Source of the DNA: Bradyrhizobium sp. BR13661
Lineage (GTDB): Bacteria > Pseudomonadota > Alphaproteobacteria > Rhizobiales > Xanthobacteraceae
Assembly (NCBI RefSeq): GCF_029892425.1
Contig: NZ_JARXWB010000007.1
Location: 62,001-126,000, forward strand
Length of the DNA stretch: 64,000 nt
Direction: 5' to 3'
A program made the translations under genes and the position numbers. This document shows positions 43,353-53,399 of this stretch, in pieces; the first letter of the stretch is position 1; every line of letters starts with the position of its first letter. Below the pieces are notes generated by a model. That model had not been told where the DNA came from. It saw only the letters and a program-made list of their open reading frames with translations, and did not search any database.

Positions 43353-44033
43353 TTATTGCCGAGAGGCGATGATCTCGAGCGCGCGCGCGCCCGGGATCGC
43401 ATCGCCTGAGGACAGCCGCAGGAAATCACCGGGCTCGCCGGCGAGCGCCTTGTCGAGCAGGCTGGTGTAGCGCCGCCGCGAGATCTCGGCCGCACCAAAG
43501 CTCTTCAGGTGCTCGGTGACATATTGGGTGTCGAGCAGCTCGAAGCCGCCATGGATGAGACGCGCGACCAGATGCACCAGCGCGACCTTGGAGGCATCGC
43601 GCGCGGTGTGAAACATGCTCTCGCCGAAGAAAGCGCGCCCCAGGCTCACGCCATACAGACCGCCGACGAGGTCATCGCCCTGCCAGGCCTCGACGCTGTG
43701 ACAATGGCCGAGGTCGTAGAGCCCGCCATAGAGGTCGCGGATGCGCTTGTTGATCCAGGTGTCCTCGCGCCCGGCCTGCGGCGCCGCGCAGCCCGCGATG
43801 GTCGCCTTGAACGCGGTGTTGACGGTGACGCGAAACGCATCCGAGCGCACGGTGCGCGCAAGGCGCGAGGCGACACGAAAACCATCGAGCGGGATCACGC
43901 CGCGCATTTCCGGCTCGACCCAGAACAGGGTCGGGTCGTCGGCGCTCTCGGCCATCGGAAAGATGCCGCAGGCATAGGCGCGCAGCAGAACGGCTGGCGT
44001 GATTTCAGACGAGGCGGAGTCGCGCGAAGTCAT
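43353..44033 (-). CDS. aat: Leucyl/phenylalanyl-tRNA--protein transferase
   Basis: 226 residues from the ATG at 44033 ([20 protein letters not shown]). Typical Aat text is present: [58 protein letters not shown] motif with [23 protein letters not shown] and [20 protein letters not shown]. It transfers Leu or Phe from tRNA to proteins with basic N-termini, marking them for ClpAP through ClpS. It is a standalone gene after the DUF2155 gene (convergent). Confidence 0.95.
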   Translation of the reverse strand: MTSRDSASSEITPAVLLRAYACGIFPMAESADDPTLFWVEPEMRGVIPLDGFRVASRLARTVRSDAFRVTVNTAFKATIAGCAAPQAGREDTWINKRIRDLYGGLYDLGHCHSVEAWQGDDLVGGLYGVSLGRAFFGESMFHTARDASKVALVHLVARLIHGGFELLDTQYVTEHLKSFGAAEISRRRYTSLLDKALAGEPGDFLRLSSGDAIPGARALEIIASRQ

Positions 44034-44077
44034 GGTGCGCAATGATAGCAGGATCGCGACGCGCGTGCGATGGGGGA

Positions 44078-45184
44078 TCAACCCGCCGCTGCGCTGCTCG
44101 CCTTGCCCGATACCACCGGGTCGCGGCCGAACCGCAGGGTGATGCGGGTTCCGGAATGGTCGGGATCGCGCTCGACCGTGGCGTCCAGCTTCGAGGCCAT
44201 GGCCGCGACGATGCGCTGGCCCATGCCGGTGGAGCGCGGATCGGCCTTGACGTTGTTGCCAACGCCATCGTCGGTGATCGACAGCAGCAGATCGTCGCCT
44301 TGCGAGGTCAGCTCGACATGAATGGGGCCGGCGCCGTCGGGATAGGCGTATTTCACGGCGTTCATCACCAGCTCGTTGACGATGATGCCGACGGCGACCG
44401 CGCGGTCCGGGTCGATCTCGATCGGCTCGGCCTTCACCGTCAGGCGCGACATGCGGTTGCCTTCGGCGGAACGCCTGAGATCCTCGAGCAGGGATTCCAG
44501 ATATTGGTTCAGCACCACGCTCTTCAGATCCTGCGAGGTGTAGAGGCGGCGGTGCACCTGGGCGACGGCGGCGACGCGGCCCATCGCGTTGGTCAGCGCA
44601 GCCTTGACCTCGTCCTGAGCGGCCGAGCTCGCCTGCAGGTGCAGCAACGAAGCGATGATCTGGAGCGAGTTGCCGACGCGGTGATTGACCTCGCGCAGCA
44701 ACAGCTCGCGTTCGGCGGCAAGCGCGGCGTAGCGGTCGCGCGAGGCGTGGATCTCGGCCTCGGCTTCCTCGCGCGCGCGCTGCAACTCGGCCTGGCGCAG
44801 CGCGCCTTCGGCCGCGACATGCAGCAGCGGGATGAAGTCGCCCTTGACGTCCTTGACGAGATAGTCGGCGGCACCGGCTTTGAGTGCGGTGACGGCGATG
44901 CTGGAATCCTGCGAGGCGGTGACGAACACCACGGGTGGGGCATCCGGGATCGCCATGATCCGCTCGAGCGTCTCGAGCCCGTCGAGGCCGGGCATATACT
45001 GGTCGAGCGCTACGACATCGATGCAGCCCTGTGCGCCGGCGTTGCGAATACGCTCGAGGCCTTCCTCGCCGCTGGCGGCATGGATGACCTTGTAGCCGCG
45101 CCGCGTCAGGCCACGATCGACCAGGCGCGCGAGCGCGGCGTCGTCATCGATGTAGAGCAGTGTTGGCGTGCGCTGTTGGGTCAT
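44078..45184 (-). CDS. Receiver-HisKA_2 (HWE-like) sensor kinase
   Basis: 368 residues. N-terminal receiver ([20 protein letters not shown], phospho-Asp in [14 protein letters not shown], Lys in [10 protein letters not shown]), a coiled coil, then a HisKA_2-type dimerisation box with the phospho-accepting His in [20 protein letters not shown] and a HATPase domain ([37 protein letters not shown]). No membrane segment. It is the last gene of a three-gene ATGA-coupled unit with a small response regulator and a CHASE3 kinase, pointing to a multi-step phosphorelay. Confidence 0.9.
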   Translation of the reverse strand: MTQQRTPTLLYIDDDAALARLVDRGLTRRGYKVIHAASGEEGLERIRNAGAQGCIDVVALDQYMPGLDGLETLERIMAIPDAPPVVFVTASQDSSIAVTALKAGAADYLVKDVKGDFIPLLHVAAEGALRQAELQRAREEAEAEIHASRDRYAALAAERELLLREVNHRVGNSLQIIASLLHLQASSAAQDEVKAALTNAMGRVAAVAQVHRRLYTSQDLKSVVLNQYLESLLEDLRRSAEGNRMSRLTVKAEPIEIDPDRAVAVGIIVNELVMNAVKYAYPDGAGPIHVELTSQGDDLLLSITDDGVGNNVKADPRSTGMGQRIVAAMASKLDATVERDPDHSGTRITLRFGRDPVVSGKASSAAAG

Positions 45185-45621
45185 GAGGCGGCGGGCGGGA
45201 CCTGGATGACCGAGAAGAACAGGCCGAGCTGCCTTATGGCATTGGCGAAATTCTCGTAATTGACGGGCTTGGTGATGTAGACGTTACAGCCGAGCTCGTA
45301 GCAGCGCTTGATCTCCTGGCTGTCGTCGGTCGTGGTCAGCACCACCACGGGCGAGGCCTTGAGATATTTGTTTTCCTTGATCTGCTTGAGGATATCGATC
45401 CCGCTCATGTCGGGCAGGTTGAGGTCGAGCAGGATCAGCAGCGCGTTGCCCTTCTGGGCGAGGCCGGTGCCGTCGGCGCCGAACAGATGCTTCATCGCCT
45501 CGGTGCCGTTGGCGAAGGAGATGATCTCGTTGTTGACGCCGGAACGGCGGATATTGCGTTCGATCAGCCGGGCGTGGCCCTCGTCGTCCTCGATCATGAT
45601 GATGCTGACAGGCTGGGTCAT
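45181..45621 (-). CDS. Rcp1-type single-domain response regulator
   Basis: 146 residues, one receiver domain: IMIEDDEGHARLIERNIRRS, phospho-Asp in LILLDLNLPDMSGIDILKQI, Thr in VVVLTTTDDSQEI and Lys in YITKPVNYENFANAI. The longer loop before the phospho-Asp is usual for Rcp1-like proteins that work with phytochrome-type or soluble kinases. ATGA overlaps join it to both neighbours (45181-45184 and 45618-45621). Confidence 0.92.
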   Translation of the reverse strand: MTQPVSIIMIEDDEGHARLIERNIRRSGVNNEIISFANGTEAMKHLFGADGTGLAQKGNALLILLDLNLPDMSGIDILKQIKENKYLKASPVVVLTTTDDSQEIKRCYELGCNVYITKPVNYENFANAIRQLGLFFSVIQVPPAAS

Positions 45622-47135
45622 TTATCGGCGTTCCGGTTGCTGGCGTTCCATGAGATGGGCAGTGTGATCGTGAAGGTGCTGCCCGCGTTCAGTTCCGACG
45701 ATACCGACATGGTGCCGCCGAGGCGGCGCACAAGTGCACGCACATGGGCAAGGCCGATGCCCTGACCGGGCTTGTCCTGGGTTCCCGCGCGGCGGAACAG
45801 GTCGAAAATCCGCTGGTGATCCCTCGCGTCGATGCCGCGGCCGTTATCGCTGATTTCGAAGATGGCGTAGCCGAGCTTGGTGCGCCCGCGGATTGTGATC
45901 TCGCCGGGCACGCCGTTCTTGAGATATTTGATCGCGTTGTCGATCAGATTGGAGAAGATCTGCTCCAGTGCAAGGCGGTCGCTGACGATATCAGGCAGCG
46001 GCGCGATGTGAATCTCGGCCCGCGCTTCGGCCGCCTGATGCGCCATCGACGAGACGATGGCCTCGACGAGGTCGCGAGTCTCGATCTTTTCGGGATGGAA
46101 CTCGCGCCGCCCCTCGCGGGTGAGGTTCAGGATCGCCGAGATCAGCCGGTCCATCCGCGCGATCGAGGATTTGATGAAGCCGAGCGCTTCGGAAAAATCC
46201 GCCGACATCTGCTTGTCGGGACCATCGAGCGGAATGTCCGCGACCTCGACAGGTGGACCGTCTGCTGGCACGCCCGTGAGACCTCCGATCCGCCGAAAGA
46301 TGTCCTTGCCCAAGTCTTCGAGCTCGCTGGTGAAGCCCATGATGTTGACCAGCGGCGAGCGCAGGTCGTGGCTGACGATATAGGCAAAGCGCTGGATTTC
46401 GTCGTTGGCTTCGCGCAAGTCTGCCGTGCGCTCGTCGACGGTAGTCTCGAGGTTCAGGTTGGCGTCGCGCAGGCGGGTCTCGGCGTCATCGCGGGCACGG
46501 GCCGAGCGACGCACCAGGCAGATCGAGACCAATGCCAGGACGACGACGAGGCCGGAGCCGATGCCGGTCATCGAGGCGGCCAGGGTCTGGCTGCGGTCGG
46601 CATTGGCAGAGCGGAGCCGAAACAGCCGTTCCTCCTCCTGCATCATCGCAGTCGCGATCTGGCCGATCGTGGCCGTGGTGTCCGCGGCGGCGGCCTCGCT
46701 TACGAGCGCGGCGGCCTTGTCGGCCTGTCCCTGGCTCAGGAGATCCATCTCCATCGAGAACTGGCCGAGCCGAGACTCGATCACCGAGCTCAGCTTCTCG
46801 ATATTGTCACGCTGCTCCGGATTGTCGGCGGTCAGGCCCTTGACCCTGTCGAGGGCGGGAATGACGGCCGCGACGGCCTTGTCGTGATCGGTCTTGAAAA
46901 TCGCGGCCCTGGTGAGAAGAAAGCCCCGCGCGCCGCTCTCGGCGCGCCGGATCTCGAGCAGCAGGTTATTGACCTGGTTCTCCACCTCGATGGTGTGGAT
47001 CACCCATTTGTTGTCGTCGCGTGCCTTGTTCACGAGATAAACGGAGCCGGCGCTGATCACGGTCAATACGAGCAATCCCGCCGTGAACAGCAGGATCTGC
47101 CAAAATGCGCGTCGCCGCTGTTCTCCAGCCGTCAC
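45618..47135 (-). CDS. CHASE3-domain sensor histidine kinase
   Basis: 505 residues. TM1 (~10-32), periplasmic CHASE3 (LLLEIRRAESGARGFLLTRA), TM2 (~188-208), coiled coil, HisKA with the phospho-His in YIVSHDLRSPLVNIMGFTSE, and HATPase with FSNLIDNAIKYLKNGVPGE and SDNGRGIDARDHQRIFDLFR plus GIGLAHVRALVRRLGG. No PAS or receiver. First gene of the three-gene phosphorelay unit. Its CHASE3 closely resembles that of the kinase at 30127-32385, suggesting related signals. Confidence 0.92.
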   Translation of the reverse strand: MTAGEQRRRAFWQILLFTAGLLVLTVISAGSVYLVNKARDDNKWVIHTIEVENQVNNLLLEIRRAESGARGFLLTRAAIFKTDHDKAVAAVIPALDRVKGLTADNPEQRDNIEKLSSVIESRLGQFSMEMDLLSQGQADKAAALVSEAAAADTTATIGQIATAMMQEEERLFRLRSANADRSQTLAASMTGIGSGLVVVLALVSICLVRRSARARDDAETRLRDANLNLETTVDERTADLREANDEIQRFAYIVSHDLRSPLVNIMGFTSELEDLGKDIFRRIGGLTGVPADGPPVEVADIPLDGPDKQMSADFSEALGFIKSSIARMDRLISAILNLTREGRREFHPEKIETRDLVEAIVSSMAHQAAEARAEIHIAPLPDIVSDRLALEQIFSNLIDNAIKYLKNGVPGEITIRGRTKLGYAIFEISDNGRGIDARDHQRIFDLFRRAGTQDKPGQGIGLAHVRALVRRLGGTMSVSSELNAGSTFTITLPISWNASNRNADK

Positions 47136-47241
47136 GACGGTCTCATCTTGTTACGCGGAGTGAAGTGCAAAATAGCCCCTTGGAACTGTCCCCAACGGTC
47201 CATAATGCGATTGGGGCCAAAGGGTTCCGTCGGCCGACGAG

Positions 47242-48600
47242 TTATTTCGCTGAAGGTTCCGGCTTGCCGGCGAGGTACTGCTCCAGCCAGTGGATGTGGT
47301 AGTCGCCGTTGATGATGTCGTCCTGGCGCACCAGGTCGCGGAACAGTGGCAGCGTGGTTTCGATGCCCTCCACCACCATCTCGTCCAGCGCGCGGCGCAG
47401 CCGCATCAGGCATTCGGCGCGGGTCTTGCCGTGCACGATCAGCTTGCCGACCAGCGAGTCGTAATAAGGCGGGATCTGGTAGCCCTGATAAACAGCGGAA
47501 TCGATGCGCACGCCGAGCCCGCCGGGCGGGTGGTACTGCGAGATCCGGCCGGGCGAGGGGCGGAAGGTCTGCGGGTTCTCCGCATTGATGCGGCACTCGA
47601 TGGCGTGGCCGATGATCTGGATTTCGCTCTGCTTGGCCGGCAACTCGCCGCCGGCGGCAATGCGGATCTGCTCCAGCACGAGATCGATGTCGGTGATGCT
47701 CTCGGTGACGGGATGCTCGACCTGGATGCGCGTGTTCATCTCGATGAAGTAGAACTCGCCGTCCTCGAACAGGAACTCGATGGTGCCGACGCCGAGATAT
47801 TTCATCTCGCGCATCGCTTTCGCGCAGGTCTCGCCGATCTTGGCGCGCGCCGCCGCAGCCAGCACGGGCGAGGGGCCTTCCTCCCAGACCTTCTGGTGGC
47901 GGCGCTGCAGCGAGCAGTCGCGCTCGCCGAGATGGATCGCGCCGCCGCGGCCGTCGCCGAGAATCTGGATCTCGATGTGACGCGGCTTCTGCAGGTATTT
48001 TTCCAGGTAAACGGAAGCGTCGCCAAAGGCGGATTTCGCCTCGTTCGCCGCCGTCGACAGCGCGATCAGGAGATCCGCCTCGGTCTGCGCGACCTTCATG
48101 CCGCGGCCGCCGCCGCCGGCCGCCGCCTTCACCAGCACGGGGAAGCCGATTTTCTTCGCGATCGCCATCGCGTCGTCGTTGGGACCAACCGCGCCGTCGG
48201 AGCCGGGCACCACGGGGATGCCGAGCCGCTTGGCGGTCTTCTTGGCCTCGATCTTGTCGCCCATCAGGCGGATATGCTCGGCCTTGGGGCCGATGAATTG
48301 CAGGTTGTGCTCGCCGAGGATCTCGGCGAAGCGCGCATTCTCCGACAGGAAGCCGTAACCGGGATGCACGGCATCCGCGCCGGTGATCTCGCAGGCCGCG
48401 AGCAGCGCCGGAATGTTGAGATAGCTGTCCTTCGACGGCGGCGGGCCGATGCAGACGCTCTCGTCCGACAGACGCACATGCATGGCGTCGGCATCGGCGG
48501 TGGAGTGCACGGCGACGGTCGCGATCCCGAGCTCCTTGCAGGCGCGCAGGATGCGAAGGGCGATCTCGCCGCGATTGGCTATGAGGATCTTGTCGAACAT
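47242..48600 (-). CDS. accC: Acetyl-CoA carboxylase biotin carboxylase subunit
   Basis: 452 residues, full length. ATP-grasp enzyme that carboxylates the biotin on AccB with bicarbonate and ATP, first step of fatty-acid synthesis. Visible motifs: [40 protein letters not shown] (glycine-rich ATP loop), [20 protein letters not shown] and [20 protein letters not shown]. It is downstream of accB (78-base gap) and aroQ on the same strand. This aroQ-accB-accC order is common in alphaproteobacteria. Confidence 0.97.
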   Translation of the reverse strand: MFDKILIANRGEIALRILRACKELGIATVAVHSTADADAMHVRLSDESVCIGPPPSKDSYLNIPALLAACEITGADAVHPGYGFLSENARFAEILGEHNLQFIGPKAEHIRLMGDKIEAKKTAKRLGIPVVPGSDGAVGPNDDAMAIAKKIGFPVLVKAAAGGGGRGMKVAQTEADLLIALSTAANEAKSAFGDASVYLEKYLQKPRHIEIQILGDGRGGAIHLGERDCSLQRRHQKVWEEGPSPVLAAAARAKIGETCAKAMREMKYLGVGTIEFLFEDGEFYFIEMNTRIQVEHPVTESITDIDLVLEQIRIAAGGELPAKQSEIQIIGHAIECRINAENPQTFRPSPGRISQYHPPGGLGVRIDSAVYQGYQIPPYYDSLVGKLIVHGKTRAECLMRLRRALDEMVVEGIETTLPLFRDLVRQDDIINGDYHIHWLEQYLAGKPEPSAK

Positions 48601-48678
48601 GGTGCCTCGGGGGCGAATGGGGAATAGCGAATGGCAAATGAACGAGTAGCTATTCGCTACGCGCTATTCGCCACTCCC

Positions 48679-49170
48679 TCACTCAATGATGACCAGCGCT
48701 TCGCCGAACTCGACCGGCTGGCCGTCCTCGACCAGGATCTGCGTCACGGTGCCTGCTCGGGTCGAGGGAATCTGGTTCATCGTTTTCATCGCCTCGATGA
48801 TCAGCAGGGTCTGGCCGACCGACACCTTCGCGCCGACCTCGACGAACGGCTTGGCGCCGGGCTCCGGCGCCCAATAGGCGGTGCCGACCATCGGCGAGGT
48901 CACGGCGCCCGGATGCTTCGACATGTCTGTCCCGGAAGCGGCAGGGGCCGCGGCCGGTGCCGCGACCTGCGCGGGAGCCGCATGCGCCGCCGGAACGGGC
49001 ATGGTCGCGGCGACGCTGATGTTGCGGGCGACGCGCAGGCGCAGGCCCGCGCGCTCGATCTCGATCTCGGTGAGGCTGGTCTCGTCGAGCAGCAGGGCGA
49101 GCTCACGGACGAGCGCGGAATCGTCGCTGGAAAACTTTGCGGCTGCTTTGTCGTCTGGCTGGCGCGCCAT
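48679..49170 (-). CDS. accB: Acetyl-CoA carboxylase biotin carboxyl carrier protein
   Basis: 163 residues from the ATG at 49170 ([20 protein letters not shown]). The N-terminal helical part ([20 protein letters not shown]) is followed by an Ala/Pro linker and a C-terminal biotinyl domain with the biotin Lys in [19 protein letters not shown]. The family's thumb segment [20 protein letters not shown] is present. It carries carboxybiotin between AccC and AccAD. Encoded between aroQ (37-base gap) and accC. Confidence 0.96.
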   Translation of the reverse strand: MARQPDDKAAAKFSSDDSALVRELALLLDETSLTEIEIERAGLRLRVARNISVAATMPVPAAHAAPAQVAAPAAAPAASGTDMSKHPGAVTSPMVGTAYWAPEPGAKPFVEVGAKVSVGQTLLIIEAMKTMNQIPSTRAGTVTQILVEDGQPVEFGEALVIIE

Positions 49171-49207
49171 GTTCTTTGATCCGAATGTTCTGGGTGAAGA
49201 GGGAGCG

Positions 49208-49675
49208 TCAGGCTTTGGGCTTGATGCCGAGCTTGGCCGCAAGGCCTTGGATGGCGAGGCGGTAGCCCTCGATGCCGAAGCCGCAGAGCGAGGCGAAGGC
49301 CGCGCGCGCGGTGTAGGAATGGTGACGGAAACTCTCGCGGGCGTGGATGTTGGTCACGTGCACTTCGACGGTGGGAATCTGCACCGCGAGCAGCGCGTCG
49401 TGGAGCGCGATCGAGGTGTGCGAATAGCCGCCGGCGTTGACGATGATGCCCTTCATCTTGCGCCCATGCGCCTCGTGGATGAAGTCGATCAGCTCGCCTT
49501 CGCGGTTGGACTGCCGGCAATCGGCCTTGAGGCCGAAGGTTGCCGCCGTCTCCCGGCACAGCGCCTCGACGTCGGCCAGCGTGGCATGGCCGTACTTCTC
49601 GGGCTCGCGCGTCCCCAACATGTTGAGGTTCGGCCCGTTGAGAACGAGGATCGTGTCGGTAGCTGGTTCGGCCAT
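49208..49675 (-). CDS. aroQ: Type II 3-dehydroquinate dehydratase
   Basis: 155 residues from the ATG at 49675 ([20 protein letters not shown]); the frame extends to 49912 without family character. It catalyses 3-dehydroquinate to 3-dehydroshikimate in the shikimate pathway. Motifs: [18 protein letters not shown] (with the catalytic Tyr), [37 protein letters not shown] and [20 protein letters not shown] (catalytic His). First gene of the aroQ-accB-accC group. Confidence 0.96.
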   Translation of the reverse strand: MAEPATDTILVLNGPNLNMLGTREPEKYGHATLADVEALCRETAATFGLKADCRQSNREGELIDFIHEAHGRKMKGIIVNAGGYSHTSIALHDALLAVQIPTVEVHVTNIHARESFRHHSYTARAAFASLCGFGIEGYRLAIQGLAAKLGIKPKA

Positions 49676-49881
49676 TCCCGTCCTGGCAAGGTGTTTCGGC
49701 GTGGCGGGGGTTATAGGTAACAAAGCGCGTGAGGGGAAGCCTTGAAGGGCCTGCCGGACCGGTTCAGGCACCTCACCCAGTATGCAAAAACCTGTGTGGA
49801 AGCTACGGAAATTGCTTGTTAACCAGTTGTAATCATGGCTGTCGGCCTGGGCCGGCTGGGGAGGCCAGCCCAAAGGCCAAA

Positions 49882-49909
49882 AGCCCCTGCCGATCTCTCG
49901 GCAAGGGCT
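49882..49909 (-). terminator. Intrinsic terminator after the DUF1236 gene
   Basis: AGCCCCTGCCG (49882-49892) pairs with CGGCAAGGGCT (49899-49909) with one mismatch and a 6-base loop. On the minus strand it is followed by TTTTGG, about 20 bases after the stop at 49931. Confidence 0.65.
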
Positions 49910-49930
49910 CATTCGGATCTCACGAGGCGG

Positions 49931-50764
49931 TTAGCCTTCGATGATGTAGACGATCTCGCGCGTCTGCGGACGGACGATGATGTACTGGCCGTGCACGAAG
50001 ATCACGTCATAGCCACGCCATTCCGGGTAGATTTCGACAATCCGCTGCGGGAGCGGGTGGAAGTGGACGCTCGCCGGGATGGTTGCGCCGACCGAGACGT
50101 TGAAGTTGACGTTGGTCGTCTCCTCGATCTTCTCGGACTTGATCGCGGACACGATCTGGGTCCGCTTCTCCGCCGGCGGGGCGGCGGTCGCCGACGTCGC
50201 GGCATTGCCGGTCGTGGTTTGCGACTTGCTGTCGGTCGCAGCCGGAGGGTTCTCGGCATTGTTGCTCTTGGCCGCAGTGCCGGCCTTGTTGTCCTCGGCC
50301 TTCATGTCCTTGCTGTTGGACTTGGTCGAGCTGTCCGAGCTCATGCTCTTCGACTTGTCCTGGGTTGACTTGTCCTGGGTCGATTTGTCCTGCGCGCTCT
50401 GGGCGTGCTCACCCTTCGCTGTGCTGGCCTTCTCGTCAGCCGCGTTCTTGTTCATCGCTCCGGACTTTTCCATGCCGCCGGATTTCTCGGCCGTGCCTGA
50501 CTTCTCCATCGCGCCGGACGATTTCTCTTCGCCTGATTTCAGAGTGCTGGAGCCGCTGGCCTGACCCACCGTGCCCTTCTCGGGCGCCGCTTCCTTGCCC
50601 ATCGCGCCACCGCGTTCAGCGGCGCCGCCCGATGGCTGCGCGTGCTGCATCGGCTGCGCACCGGCGCCGCCGCTGTCGTTCTTCATGGTGCCTTGTGCGT
50701 TCGCCAGACCGGCGCCGGCGACGAGCGCGAGCGCGGCAACCGAGATCATAAAGCGGTTCGACAT
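49931..50764 (-). CDS. Exported DUF1236 protein with repetitive acidic/Ser-Lys middle
   Basis: 277 residues from the ATG at 50764 (MSNRFMISVAALALVAGAGL). A signal peptide ends near ANAQG. Residues ~40-190 are low complexity, including a tandem STQDKSTQDKSTQDKS and repeated EKSG units. The C-terminal ~80 residues are the DUF1236 domain: VNFNVSVGATIPASVHFHPL, IVEIYPEWRGYDVIFVHGQY and IIVRPQTREIVYIIEG. DUF1236 proteins are periplasmic or cell-surface rhizobial proteins of unknown role. Repeat number may vary between strains. Confidence 0.85.
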   Translation of the reverse strand: MSNRFMISVAALALVAGAGLANAQGTMKNDSGGAGAQPMQHAQPSGGAAERGGAMGKEAAPEKGTVGQASGSSTLKSGEEKSSGAMEKSGTAEKSGGMEKSGAMNKNAADEKASTAKGEHAQSAQDKSTQDKSTQDKSKSMSSDSSTKSNSKDMKAEDNKAGTAAKSNNAENPPAATDSKSQTTTGNAATSATAAPPAEKRTQIVSAIKSEKIEETTNVNFNVSVGATIPASVHFHPLPQRIVEIYPEWRGYDVIFVHGQYIIVRPQTREIVYIIEG

Positions 50765-50922
50765 TGAATCTCTCCTCACGTGTTTATTCTGCGTCATTGC
50801 CCGCGCCGACAACGAGAGGAGGTGTCACTTGTTCCGGAACATCTGCTGTTCCCCGGCATTTGTTTCTTAAACGCGGGATGAACGGTCGCGCCGGATTCAC
50901 GCCAATTTTCAGTCAACGAAAA

Positions 50923-50944
50923 AGGCCGGCTTTTCAGCCGGCCT
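50923..50944 (-). terminator. Intrinsic terminator after the DsbA-like gene
   Basis: AGGCCGGC (50923-50930) and GCCGGCCT (50937-50944) with a 6-base loop, followed on the minus strand by TTTTTCGTTG. It lies 30 bases past the DsbA-family stop codon. Confidence 0.75.
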
Positions 50945-50973
50945 CCTGGCATGCGTGAATTGTAAACGCGGGA

Positions 50974-51741
50974 TCAGCAGGTCGCTTTGCCGCAGCGGGC
51001 GACGCCGATCTTTTCCTTGAGGCTGTCGAGGCCGACGGCGCCGACCACGATCTGCTTGCCGATCACGTAGCTCGGCGTGCCGTTCATGCCCATCGCCTCA
51101 GCCAGCTTGAAGTTCTCCTCGATGGTGGTGCGCACCTCGGAGCTCGCGATGTCCTTCTCGATCTTCGCGGTGTCGAGGCCGGCGTCCTTGGCGGCCTGCA
51201 TCGCGTGGGCCTTGTCCGCCGGGCCACGGCCACCGAGCAGCTTCTGGTGGAAGTCGAGATATTTCTTGCCGGAGGGATCCTGCATGCGCACGGCGACCGC
51301 GACCTGCGCGGCCTCGACCGAGCCCTGGCTCAGCACCGGAAACTCCTTCAGCACGACCTTCAGCTTGGGATCGGACTTCATCAGGTCGAGCATGTCGGTC
51401 ATCGCGCGCTTGCAGTAGCCGCAATTGTAATCGAAGAACTCGACGAAGGTGACGTCGCCGTCCTTGTTGCCGAGCACGACCTGGCGCGGCGAATTGAAGA
51501 TCGCATCCGAGTTCTGCGCGATGCTGGCCTCGTGCTTCTCGGTTTCGGCAGCCGCCTGGCGCTTGGTGAGCTCGGTCATGGCCTCCTCGAGGACCTCAGG
51601 ATGGCTGACCAGGTAGTTCTTGATGATCGCCTCGATGTCGGTGCGCTGGGCATCCGAGAAGCTTTCGGCCGAAGCCGGTCCCATTGCGCCAAACATGGCG
51701 AGCGCAAACAGCGCGGGAGCAAGCAGGCGCAGCGAAGGCAT
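50974..51741 (-). CDS. DsbA-family periplasmic thiol:disulfide oxidoreductase
   Basis: 255 residues from the ATG at 51741 (MPSLRLLAPALFALAMFGAM); the frame's extension to 52131 overlaps the M48 gene and is rejected. Signal peptide to ~ASAES, an N-terminal helical extension (IIKNYLVSHPEVLEEAMTEL) typical of the alphaproteobacterial DsbA/ScsC-like group, then the thioredoxin fold with CxxC in FFDYNCGYCKRAMTDM and the cis-Pro in NGTPSYVIG. It oxidises or isomerises disulfides in exported proteins. It follows the M48 peptidase gene by 88 bases. Confidence 0.9.
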   Translation of the reverse strand: MPSLRLLAPALFALAMFGAMGPASAESFSDAQRTDIEAIIKNYLVSHPEVLEEAMTELTKRQAAAETEKHEASIAQNSDAIFNSPRQVVLGNKDGDVTFVEFFDYNCGYCKRAMTDMLDLMKSDPKLKVVLKEFPVLSQGSVEAAQVAVAVRMQDPSGKKYLDFHQKLLGGRGPADKAHAMQAAKDAGLDTAKIEKDIASSEVRTTIEENFKLAEAMGMNGTPSYVIGKQIVVGAVGLDSLKEKIGVARCGKATC

Positions 51742-51829
51742 TGGCAAATCCTCTATCCAGAGCAGGTTTCGAAAAAAACGTCGCGGCGGACTAAATCGTG
51801 GTGTCGTGACGTCAAGATGGCGGTTCGGG

Positions 51830-53236
51830 CTAGTTGCGCGGCGGTTTCGACGCCACGATGTCGTCGGCCTTGACCCATCCGGGCGTGCCGACGGCGAAAC
51901 GGGTTTTCGCGCGCGTGGCAAGCTCGCGAGCGGTCTTGTTGTCGCCGCGCAAGTAAGCGGCCTGGGCCGAAGCAAGGTCCGCCTCGGCATAGTCTCCCTT
52001 CCGGCCATAAGCCATCGCGAGCTGGGTAAAGCCGATCGGAGCTTCCGGCTCCCGTGCCACCGCGGCGCGGAGAATCTTGATGGCGTCGTCCGTGTAGGTC
52101 TTATTATCGGTTCCAACCAGAGCCTGCCCAAGTAACATCTCGATGAGGGCCGAATTGTTTGACAGCGCGACGGCCTTGCGCAGGGGGGCGATGGCGTCGG
52201 CCGGCTTGCCGCTCTCCAGCAGGGCCTGGCCGCGCACCTCGTAGAAATACGGGTTGTTCGGCTGCACCGCGATCAGGGCATCGATCTGGGTGAGGGCGCT
52301 GCGCAAATCGCCGTGCAGATAGGTGCTGATGGCGCGGGCATAGCGCGCCGGCAGGCTGTCATTGGTCTGGGGGTATCGTCGATAGACCACCTCCGGCCGC
52401 TCCATGAAGGCGGAGATCTTGGCGCGCACCATGTCATGGCGGAGCTGCAGCGCGGGGTCGTCCTTCTTGTCCCAATAGGGGCTGGTGCTGGCGAATTCCT
52501 GGAGCGCTGCGACGCGCTCGGCCGGCATCGGGTGCGACTGCAGATAGGGATCGGCGCCGCGGGCCGCGAACAGGCTTTCACTGGTGAAGCGCTTGAAGGT
52601 CTCGTACATGCCCTTCGGCGACTGCTGCGTCGCGGTCAGGAATTTCACGCCGGCGCGGTCGGCGTTCTCCTCCTGCTGGCGCTGGTAGGACAGCAGCGAA
52701 CGGCGGATCATCTCCTGCGGTCCGGCAATCGCGGCCGCACCCGCATTGGCGAGGCCGTTATTGCCACTGTTGGAGCCGCGGCTGGCACCTGCGGCAAGCG
52801 CGCCGGCGCCGAGCAGCATGGCGATGATCATCTGTGTCTGGGCGCTGGCGAGCTGCTCGCGCATCTTGGCCAGATGGCCGCCGGCCAGGTGCCCGGTCTC
52901 GTGGGCAAGCACGCCGATCAGCTGGTTCGGCGTCTCCGACTGCAGGATCGCGCCCCAATTGACGAAGATGCGACGGCCATCGGCGACGAACGCGTTGAAC
53001 GAGCTGTCGTTGATGATCACCATCTGGATGTTCTGCTTCTCCAGACCGGCGGCGCGCAGAATCGGGCGGGTATATTCGCGCAGCAATTGCTCGGTTTCGG
53101 AATCGCGCAGGACCGGCGGTCCACGGCCTTCCTGCGCCTGCGTCGCCGGGATCGGCAGCAGCGCGATCGCGGCCGCCGTGACGAGGGCGGTGAGGGCAGA
53201 GGCCTTCTTGCGCAATGCGATCTGGAGCAACATCAA
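51830..53236 (-). CDS. Periplasmic M48-family metalloprotease with TPRs (BepA-like)
   Basis: 468 residues. Signal peptide in 1-35 (TALVTAAAIALLPIPATQAQ). The M48 domain has VLAHETGHLAGGHLAKM (HExxH) and a downstream Glu in QQEENADRAGVKFL as the third ligand. The C-terminal ~180 residues are TPR-like (YFYEVRGQALLESGKPADAI). Architecture and length match BepA/YfgC, which cares for outer-membrane protein assembly. The DsbA-family gene downstream also acts on envelope proteins, so joint quality control is plausible. Confidence 0.9.
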   Translation of the reverse strand: MMLLQIALRKKASALTALVTAAAIALLPIPATQAQEGRGPPVLRDSETEQLLREYTRPILRAAGLEKQNIQMVIINDSSFNAFVADGRRIFVNWGAILQSETPNQLIGVLAHETGHLAGGHLAKMREQLASAQTQMIIAMLLGAGALAAGASRGSNSGNNGLANAGAAAIAGPQEMIRRSLLSYQRQQEENADRAGVKFLTATQQSPKGMYETFKRFTSESLFAARGADPYLQSHPMPAERVAALQEFASTSPYWDKKDDPALQLRHDMVRAKISAFMERPEVVYRRYPQTNDSLPARYARAISTYLHGDLRSALTQIDALIAVQPNNPYFYEVRGQALLESGKPADAIAPLRKAVALSNNSALIEMLLGQALVGTDNKTYTDDAIKILRAAVAREPEAPIGFTQLAMAYGRKGDYAEADLASAQAAYLRGDNKTARELATRAKTRFAVGTPGWVKADDIVASKPPRN

Positions 53237-53399
53237 ACGGTCTGGGTCAAACGGGCTTGCAAGCGAAGCTGGATGCAGTTTCGTGATTGGTTTTGGTGAT
53301 TGGCGGCGGACCGGATACGCGATATGCCCTTATGAGCCGTATAATGCGGCTAGTCTGGGGCGCAAGCGCCCTGTTTTGCCAGCGAAATAGCAGAAATCA

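Noticed and set aside
50340..50400. Short tandem repeat as a mobile or CRISPR-like array
   Set aside because: It is an in-frame low-complexity coding repeat (STQDK units) of the DUF1236 protein.
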